A DNA stretch of 43,582 nt from Ruminococcus sp. (GTDB lineage Bacteria; Bacillota; Clostridia; Oscillospirales; Ruminococcaceae): the NCBI GenBank assembly GCA_015066805.1, contig SVNP01000020.1, forward strand, positions 1-43,582. Reading direction: 5' to 3'. The notes under the pieces are model-generated. The model saw nothing but the letters and a program-made list of their open reading frames with translations. It ran no database searches and had not been told where the DNA came from. This document shows positions 39,200 to 43,582 of the stretch, piece by piece. The translations under genes were made by a program, and so were the position numbers. Within the stretch, counting starts at the first letter, position 1; each line of letters starts with the position of its first letter.

Positions 39200-39886
39200 A
39201 TGTCCGATTTGTTTTTCTGCCCCGAACGCTGGGAGCCGGATCCCATGATCTCCACCAACGTGGCACAGCGTCTTTCCGTCAAAGGCTTCCACGGTGAACC
39301 CACCGATGCCTGGCAGCTTGCCGATTGGTGGTACAACTGGACAACCATCCAATCCAAGATTCCCATTGAAGCCGGCTGGCTGGAGTCCGGACAGGAATAC
39401 CGCTTCTGCTTCTGGCTCAACGGCGGCGAAAACGACCGCTACGACGAGGTCTGCTATCTGGAGATCTTCGGCGATAACTGGGAAGAGCGTCTGACCTTTA
39501 AGCTCAACCGTGATTTTACCGCACCCCTGCTGGAAAAGAACGGCTGGCTGCTGTATGCCATCCCCTTTGTAGCTCCCGAAGCCACCGAGGCTCTTACGCT
39601 GCGCTTTGTAGCCTGCGGTGCCGTGTGCACCATTGCGGGGATCCCCGATATGAACATTGCAGCCTGTGAGGCTCTGGAGCCCGATGCCCGCAGCTTTGAA
39701 CGACCCCAGCGGCATAACATCGTGTTCCCCGGCGGTTGGGAACAGCCCGACCCCGACGCTCTGGTGCTGAAAACCGGAAAGAAAACCGTACACATCACCA
39801 AATCCACGCTGAAGAAGGCCGCCATTGCCGCAGGTGCCGTTGCAGGCACCGTTTTGCTGGGCTGCCTGCTGCGCCGGAAGAAATAA
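39200..39886 (+). CDS. Tail-anchored protein of unknown function with beta-sandwich-like body
   Basis: The 228 residues lack a signal peptide. Residues 1-165 are rich in Trp, Tyr and beta segments (EYRFCFWLNGGENDRYDEVCYLEIFGDNW), reminiscent of jelly-roll or carbohydrate-binding folds. The C-terminus has a helix (about 205-222, AAIAAGAVAGTVLLGCLL) followed by RRKK, a typical tail anchor with a cytosolic body. Because there is no export signal, sugar binding outside the cell is unlikely. AAAGGCGG lies before ATG 39200. The gene is alone under its own promoter, upstream of ychF (80 bp). I do not recognise the family. Confidence 0.65.
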   Translation: MSDLFFCPERWEPDPMISTNVAQRLSVKGFHGEPTDAWQLADWWYNWTTIQSKIPIEAGWLESGQEYRFCFWLNGGENDRYDEVCYLEIFGDNWEERLTFKLNRDFTAPLLEKNGWLLYAIPFVAPEATEALTLRFVACGAVCTIAGIPDMNIAACEALEPDARSFERPQRHNIVFPGGWEQPDPDALVLKTGKKTVHITKSTLKKAAIAAGAVAGTVLLGCLLRRKK

Positions 39887-39965
39887 CCGCTGATCCAACA
39901 GAAAACACATCGCGTCGGCGCACCGTCGGCGCGTTGCTTTGTCAAATCAAGGAGGAATTTTACCC

Positions 39966-41060
39966 ATGAAACTCGGTATGGTCGGTCTGCCCAATGTGGG
40001 CAAAAGCACGCTGTTCAACGCACTTACCAATGCAGGTGCGGAATCCGCAAACTACCCCTTCTGCACCATTGATAAGAACGTAGGCATCGTTTCCGTACCC
40101 GATTCCCGTCTGGAAGCACTGGCAAAATGCTATCAGCCCAAGAAATTCACCCCCGCAACCCTGATGTTCGTGGATATCGCAGGTCTGGTCAAGGGTGCCT
40201 CCAAGGGCGAAGGCCTGGGCAACCGTTTTCTGGCAGATATCCGTGAGATGGATGCCATCATCCATGTGGTGCGCTGCTTTGAAGACGACAACATCGTCCA
40301 TGTGGATGGCTCCATTGACTCTGCAAGAGACGTGGAGGTCATCAATCTGGAGCTGATCTTTTCCGATATCGAGCTGCTGGAGCGCCGCATCGACCGCACC
40401 AAAAAGCTGGCCAAGGGCGATAAGAAATATCTTGCGGATGTAACCCTGATGGAGCGCCTGCTGGCACATCTCACCGAGGGCAGCCCTGTCCGCAGCTTTG
40501 ACTGCACCGATGAAGAACGTGCCGTTCTGGCGGAAACCCCGTTTCTCACCGCAAAGCCCGTGATCTATGCCGCCAACCTCTCCGAGGCGGATTTCTCTTC
40601 CGACTACGAGAACAATGTCCACTATCGTGCCATCAAGGAGATCGCAGAAGCCGAGCAGGCCGCCGTTTTCCCCATCTGTGCCCAGATCGAAGCAGAGATC
40701 TCCGGCATGAGCGAGGAGGATCAGGCTATGTTCCTGGAAGAACTGGGGCTGCAGGAATCCGGTCTCAGCCGTATTATTCAGGCAAGCTACTCTCTGTTGG
40801 GTCTGATCTCCTTCCTGACTGCCGGCAGCGATGAGTGTCGTGCATGGACTATCACAAGAGGTACCAAAGCACCCCAGGCAGCCGGCAAGATCCACACTGA
40901 CTTTGAAAAGGGCTTCATCCGTGCAGAGGTCATCGCATTCGATGACTTTATGGCAAACGGTACCATGGCAGCCGCCAAGGAAAAGGGCCTGGTACGCATG
41001 GAAGGCAAAACCTATGAGGTCGCCAACGGCGATATTATCACCTTCCACTTTACCTCCTGA
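39966..41060 (+). CDS. ychF: Ribosome-associated P-loop ATPase YchF
   Basis: This 364-residue Obg-family protein hydrolyses ATP rather than GTP and associates with ribosomes; it is implicated in translation of leaderless mRNAs and in stress response. The P-loop GLPNVGKST spans 7-15, and the switch II DIAGLVKGASKGEGLGN follows (about 70-86). The base-specificity motif reads NLSE instead of NKxD, which is diagnostic of ATP preference. A TGS domain closes the protein (about 280-364). AAGGAGG precedes ATG 39966. The terminator at 41152-41180 separates it from the ribosomal operon. Confidence 0.96.
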   Translation: MKLGMVGLPNVGKSTLFNALTNAGAESANYPFCTIDKNVGIVSVPDSRLEALAKCYQPKKFTPATLMFVDIAGLVKGASKGEGLGNRFLADIREMDAIIHVVRCFEDDNIVHVDGSIDSARDVEVINLELIFSDIELLERRIDRTKKLAKGDKKYLADVTLMERLLAHLTEGSPVRSFDCTDEERAVLAETPFLTAKPVIYAANLSEADFSSDYENNVHYRAIKEIAEAEQAAVFPICAQIEAEISGMSEEDQAMFLEELGLQESGLSRIIQASYSLLGLISFLTAGSDECRAWTITRGTKAPQAAGKIHTDFEKGFIRAEVIAFDDFMANGTMAAAKEKGLVRMEGKTYEVANGDIITFHFTS

Positions 41061-41095
41061 GAAAGACGCAAAGCCAACAAGGCAGCCCGAAGGTT

Positions 41096-41134
41096 TGCGG
41101 CGGATTCTTGTAAAAATCGCCAAAAGCCGCCGCA
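41096..41134 (+). other. Hairpin downstream of ychF
   Basis: TGCGGCGG (41096-41103) pairs perfectly with CCGCCGCA (41127-41134) across 23 bases. It has no U-run and sits just before the actual terminator. It may protect the 3' end of the ychF message. Confidence 0.5.
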
Positions 41135-41151
41135 TATCATAAAAAAACAGG

Positions 41152-41180
41152 AAAGCAGGCTTGACAAAGCCTGCTTTTTG
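41152..41180 (+). terminator. ychF terminator overlapping the next promoter
   Basis: AAAGCAGGCTT (41152-41162) pairs with AAGCCTGCTTT (41167-41177) around GACA, then TT. The loop and left arm contain the TTGACA -35 of the next promoter (41161-41166). Confidence 0.85.
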
Positions 41181-41189
41181 TGGTATGAT
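41161..41189 (+). promoter_or_regulatory. Promoter of the rpmG-secE-nusG-rplK-rplA operon, nested in the terminator
   Basis: TTGACA (41161-41166), 17-bp spacer, TATGAT (41184-41189). The spacer is the right half of the ychF terminator. Confidence 0.82.
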
Positions 41190-41375
41190 TGTACTACCTC
41201 TTTGCGGAGGTGTCTTTTTTGTGCCTGTCAACGGGCGCAAAGGCGCGTATCCTGCGTTGTGCTTGCGCAGAGTGCGGCCACCCCCGCAGCAATCATAGAG
41301 GGAGGCAAACTTGTTCCGCATTTCGCCGTGCAAATAGCGGAGGAAGCGGAAAATCTGATACAGGAGGTGCCGACA
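41190..41375 (+). promoter_or_regulatory. Long rpmG leader with a 5'-terminal hairpin and U-run
   Basis: The leader is about 180 bases. Near +1, ACCTC (41196-41200) pairs with GAGGT (41207-41211), followed by GTCTTTTTT (41212-41220), which resembles a minimal terminator or a 5' stabilising hairpin. The remaining leader (41221-41375) has GC-rich pieces but no ORF that I trust. Confidence 0.45.
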
Positions 41376-41525
41376 ATGCGTGTGAAAATCACCCTGGCTT
41401 GCACTGAATGCAAGCGCCGGAACTATGTTTCCAAGAAGAACAAGAAGAACGATCCCGACAGAATCGAAATGAAGAAGCATTGCAGATTCTGCAACAAGCA
41501 CACCATCCATAAGGAAACCAAGTAA
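41376..41525 (+). CDS. rpmG: 50S ribosomal protein L33, zinc-binding form
   Basis: This 49-residue protein has four Cys at 9, 12, 36 and 39 (CTEC and CRFC), the zinc ribbon of the C+ form. Paralogues lacking the Cys are used in zinc limitation in some Firmicutes. L33 binds 23S rRNA near the E site. AGGAGG lies ten bases before ATG 41376; the open frame extends far upstream but without a ribosome binding site. rpmG-secE-nusG is the standard order in Firmicutes. Confidence 0.97.
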   Translation: MRVKITLACTECKRRNYVSKKNKKNDPDRIEMKKHCRFCNKHTIHKETK

Positions 41526-41556
41526 GAACGCAGCTGAAGCCCTTGCCGGCCGATAT

Positions 41557-41582
41557 CCGTTCCTGAACATACAGGATAACGG
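41557..41582 (+). other. Intercistronic hairpin between rpmG and secE
   Basis: CCGTTCCTG (41557-41565) pairs with CAGG-AT-AACGG (41572-41582), with a two-base bulge. No U-run follows. A tRNA-Trp is often found at this place in other Firmicutes but is absent here. Confidence 0.45.
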
Positions 41583-41679
41583 CTTATGATGCCGGTTCTG
41601 CTTCTCGAACGCGCACCATGCGGCGGTTTCTGCACAGCAGAAAAAAGCACCCCGCACAGCGCAGAAAGGAACAAAAGCT

Positions 41680-41934
41680 ATGGCAAAGGACAAAGAGCTG
41701 AACGCCGCAAAAGACGAAAAGGGCAAGAAGGAAAAGAAATCCAAAAAGTCCGGCGGCATCGTCAAATGGTTCAAAGACCTGAAGATCGAGATGAGCAAGG
41801 TCGTATGGCCTTCCAAGAAAGCCGTTGTAAACAACAGCGTGGTGGTATTCGCAGCAATGTTTTTCTGCGCACTGCTCACCTTCCTGCTGGACCGCGGTTT
41901 CCTGTGGCTCCTTGAATTCGCGATCAGCGGTTAA
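41680..41934 (+). CDS. secE: Preprotein translocase subunit SecE
   Basis: This 84-residue single-span membrane protein has a Lys-rich cytosolic N-terminus (1-28), an amphipathic helix (IVKWFKDLKIEMSKVVWPSKK, with the conserved VVWPS motif) and a transmembrane helix (about 52-75). It stabilises SecY in the SecYEG channel. AAAGGA precedes ATG 41680. It is in its conserved place between rpmG and nusG. Confidence 0.95.
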   Translation: MAKDKELNAAKDEKGKKEKKSKKSGGIVKWFKDLKIEMSKVVWPSKKAVVNNSVVVFAAMFFCALLTFLLDRGFLWLLEFAISG

Positions 41935-41999
41935 GCGGCAAACAGTTTGGCCCGAAACAACATCAAACGCGCTTTTGCGCAGAAAGCGGTGGAAACGCA

Positions 42000-42542
42000 A
42001 TGACGAATGAAACCGAAAACAAATCGGCACAGTGGTATGTGCTGCATACCTACTCCGGTTATGAAAACAAGGTTGCGCAAAGCATCATGAAGCTGGTGGA
42101 ATATCACAAGCTCCACGACCTGATCGTGGAGGTACAGATCCCCACCGAGCAGGTCCGTGAGATCACCGATGGCAAGGAGAAGGAAGTCACCCGCAAGATC
42201 TTCCCCGGCTATGTCATCGTCAAGATGATCTATACCGATGAGACAGCCTATCTGCTCCGCACCATCCGCGGCATGACAGGTTTTGTCGGCGCAGACCCCA
42301 ACAACCCCGTCCCCCTCTCCGAAAAGGAAGTCGCCGCACTGGGCGTCGATCTGGGTACGGTGGTCAAAGTCAACCTCAGCGTCGGAGATACCGTCCGCAT
42401 CGCGGGTACTGCGATGGATGGCTTCACCGGCACCGTGCAGAGCGTGGATGCCGAAAACGGCACCTGCAATGTACTGGTTTCTATGTTCGGTCAGGAGACC
42501 CCTACCGAGCTTTCCCTCAGTCAGGTCGTAAGACTGGACTGA
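42000..42542 (+). CDS. nusG: Transcription termination/antitermination factor NusG
   Basis: This 180-residue factor binds RNA polymerase through an NGN domain (about 10-115: [18 protein letters not shown], then FPGYVIVKM). It contacts ribosome or Rho through a KOW domain (about 128-178: [23 protein letters not shown]). It modulates pausing and couples transcription with translation. ATG 42000 is preceded by an AGAAAGCGGTGG stretch, a weak ribosome binding site. It follows secE by 65 bp and precedes rplK by 109 bp, where an L1-type leader element lies. Confidence 0.96.
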   Translation: MTNETENKSAQWYVLHTYSGYENKVAQSIMKLVEYHKLHDLIVEVQIPTEQVREITDGKEKEVTRKIFPGYVIVKMIYTDETAYLLRTIRGMTGFVGADPNNPVPLSEKEVAALGVDLGTVVKVNLSVGDTVRIAGTAMDGFTGTVQSVDAENGTCNVLVSMFGQETPTELSLSQVVRLD

Positions 42543-42581
42543 ATCACCGAAAGACGGCCGCATGCAACCATGCGCTCCGTC

Positions 42582-42630
42582 GTGGGAGAGATGGCACGGC
42601 AAGGGCCGTGTGCATCCCGCCATATACCAC
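42582..42630 (+). promoter_or_regulatory. L1-binding-like leader element before rplK
   Basis: GTGGGAG (42582-42588) and ACCAC (42626-42630) flank a strong hairpin, GATGGCACGGC with GCCGTGTGCATC. GTGG can pair with CCAC, leaving an internal loop with GGGAG/AUA. This resembles the L1 site of 23S rRNA, which L1 uses for feedback on its own operon. Confidence 0.6.
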
Positions 42631-42651
42631 ATTATTTGGAGGTTAATCACC

Positions 42652-43077
42652 ATGGCACAGAAAGTTGTCGGCTTTGTAAAGCTTCAGATTCCCGCCGGTA
42701 AGGCAACCCCCGCACCTCCTGTCGGCCCTGCACTGGGTCAGCACGGTGTGAACATCATGGGCTTCTGCAAGGAGTTCAATGAGCGCACCAAGGGCGATGC
42801 AGGTCTCATCATCCCCGTTGTTATTACCGTTTACGCAGACCGTTCCTTCACCTTCATCACCAAGACCCCGCCCGCTCCCGTTCTCATCAAGAAGGCTTGC
42901 GGCATCGACAAGGCCTCCGGTGTGCCCAATAAGACCAAGGTGGCAACCATCACCAAGGAGCAGGTCCAGAAGATCGCCGAGCAGAAGATGGCTGATCTCA
43001 ACGCAGCTTCCCTGGAAGCAGCAATGAGCATGATCGCCGGTACTGCACGCTCCATGGGCGTTACCGTTGCCGACTGA
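42652..43077 (+). CDS. rplK: 50S ribosomal protein L11
   Basis: This 141-residue protein binds the GTPase-associated region of 23S rRNA. The Pro-rich N-terminal domain ([22 protein letters not shown], in two pieces) senses factors. The C-terminal rRNA-binding domain (about 75-141) ends [18 protein letters not shown] lies ten bases before ATG 42652. It follows a leader with an L1-type element and precedes rplA by 111 bp. Confidence 0.97.
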   Translation: MAQKVVGFVKLQIPAGKATPAPPVGPALGQHGVNIMGFCKEFNERTKGDAGLIIPVVITVYADRSFTFITKTPPAPVLIKKACGIDKASGVPNKTKVATITKEQVQKIAEQKMADLNAASLEAAMSMIAGTARSMGVTVAD

Positions 43078-43110
43078 TCCATTTCCCCAAGCCTGCCCCT
43101 GCGTCTGCCA

Positions 43111-43161
43111 GTGGGAGGAGTTATTCCGCTATCCGGCTGCAAAAGCAGACCGGTACACCAC
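43111..43161 (+). promoter_or_regulatory. L1-binding-like leader element before rplA
   Basis: GTGGGAG (43111-43117) and ACCAC (43157-43161) flank the hairpin CCGGCTGC-AAAA-GCAG-A-CCGG. The plan matches the element before rplK, although the inner hairpin sequence is different. Confidence 0.6.
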
Positions 43162-43188
43162 GATTGATGATAAGGAGTGTTCAATTAC

Positions 43189-43582
43189 ATGAAACACGGA
43201 AAGAAATATGTAGATAGCCGCAAGGCACTGGAAGCTGCAAAGCTGTACGAGCCTGCAGAGGCTCTGGGCACCGTTTGCCAGCTTGCAAAGGCAAAGTTCG
43301 ATGAGACCGTTGAGGCTCACATCCGTCTGGGCGTTGACAGCCGTCACGCCGATCAGCAGGTCCGTGGCGCAGTTGTTCTGCCCAACGGTACCGGTAAGTC
43401 CGTCCGCGTTCTGGTCTTCTGTAAGGAGGACAAGTACGAGGCTGCTCAGGCTGCAGGTGCTGAGTATGTAGGCGGCATGGACTACGTTGAGAAGATCCAG
43501 AAGGAAGGCTGGATGGACTTCGACGTGGTTATCGCTTCCCCCGACATGATGGGCGTTGTTGGTCGTCTGGGTAAGGTGCTGG
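43189..43582 (+). CDS. rplA: 50S ribosomal protein L1 (5' part, cut by the window end)
   Basis: The first 131 codons are visible, beginning [18 protein letters not shown] and including the rRNA-binding core segments ([20 protein letters not shown], then [13 protein letters not shown]). The full protein is about 230 residues, so roughly 100 are missing. L1 binds the L1 stalk of 23S rRNA and usually represses translation of its own operon. TAAGGAG lies about ten bases upstream of ATG 43189. Confidence 0.96.
   Translation, partial: MKHGKKYVDSRKALEAAKLYEPAEALGTVCQLAKAKFDETVEAHIRLGVDSRHADQQVRGAVVLPNGTGKSVRVLVFCKEDKYEAAQAAGAEYVGGMDYVEKIQKEGWMDFDVVIASPDMMGVVGRLGKVL

Noticed and set aside
41221-41375. 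A small ORF in the rpmG leader
   Set aside because: Frames are open through the leader by chance; none has a plausible ribosome binding site with a conserved-looking product.

Overview
The window reads as chromosome of a low-to-moderate GC Firmicute of class Clostridia, most likely a Ruminococcus-like member of the Oscillospiraceae. Supporting signs are the C4 zinc form of L33, a 2[4Fe-4S] clostridial-type ferredoxin, AGGAGG ribosome binding sites, sigma-A promoters with 17-bp spacers before most units, Thr-rich linkers in surface proteins, and ABC sugar importers without a dedicated ATPase. The family assignment is inference; no 16S rRNA sequence is present.

Layout. 1-424: leader and tandem promoters of what looks like an rRNA operon running leftward out of the window. 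425-6045: a CorC/HlyC-type membrane protein, a D-Ala-D-Ala carboxypeptidase, a ribbon-helix-helix regulator joined in frame across an amber codon to the tail of an XRE regulator, gap, and a degenerate kinase-like gene. 6113-10521: a lone prepilin, a MATE/membrane protein/Nudix/PfkB operon, and tRNA-Val(CAC). 10646-16073: two tandem lipoproteins, then a glycolytic unit pgk-small ORF-tpiA-gpmI with a near-perfect Rex operator just after its promoter. 16111-17796: a palindromic repeat and a polar amino-acid ABC permease/ATPase pair. 17802-25319: a 1075-residue protein that I read as an assembly of Sm-like and cold-shock-like domains, a divergent zinc-ribbon membrane protein, a BaiN/HI0933-type flavoprotein, and an ECF sigma factor with a Thr-rich membrane anti-sigma candidate.

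25282-36985 is an eight-gene leftward operon: a very large binding protein with carbohydrate-binding-like modules, one MalF/MalG-like permease pair, an NHL/TPR membrane protein, a YIP1-family protein, a DUF5696-like exported protein, and a second MalF/MalG-like pair. It has no ATPase. 37178-41060: ferredoxin, a lipoprotein, an M23 peptidase, a tail-anchored protein of unknown function and ychF. 41161-43582: the start of the rpmG-secE-nusG-rplK-rplA operon, whose promoter is nested in the ychF terminator and whose rplK and rplA leaders each carry a GTGGGAG...ACCAC element like an L1-binding site.

The strongest candidates for undescribed biology are the multi-domain RNA-binding-like protein (17802-21029) and the two-permease-pair DUF5696 transport operon (25334-36839). 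All domain calls come from reading motifs by eye; no database search or structure prediction was run.
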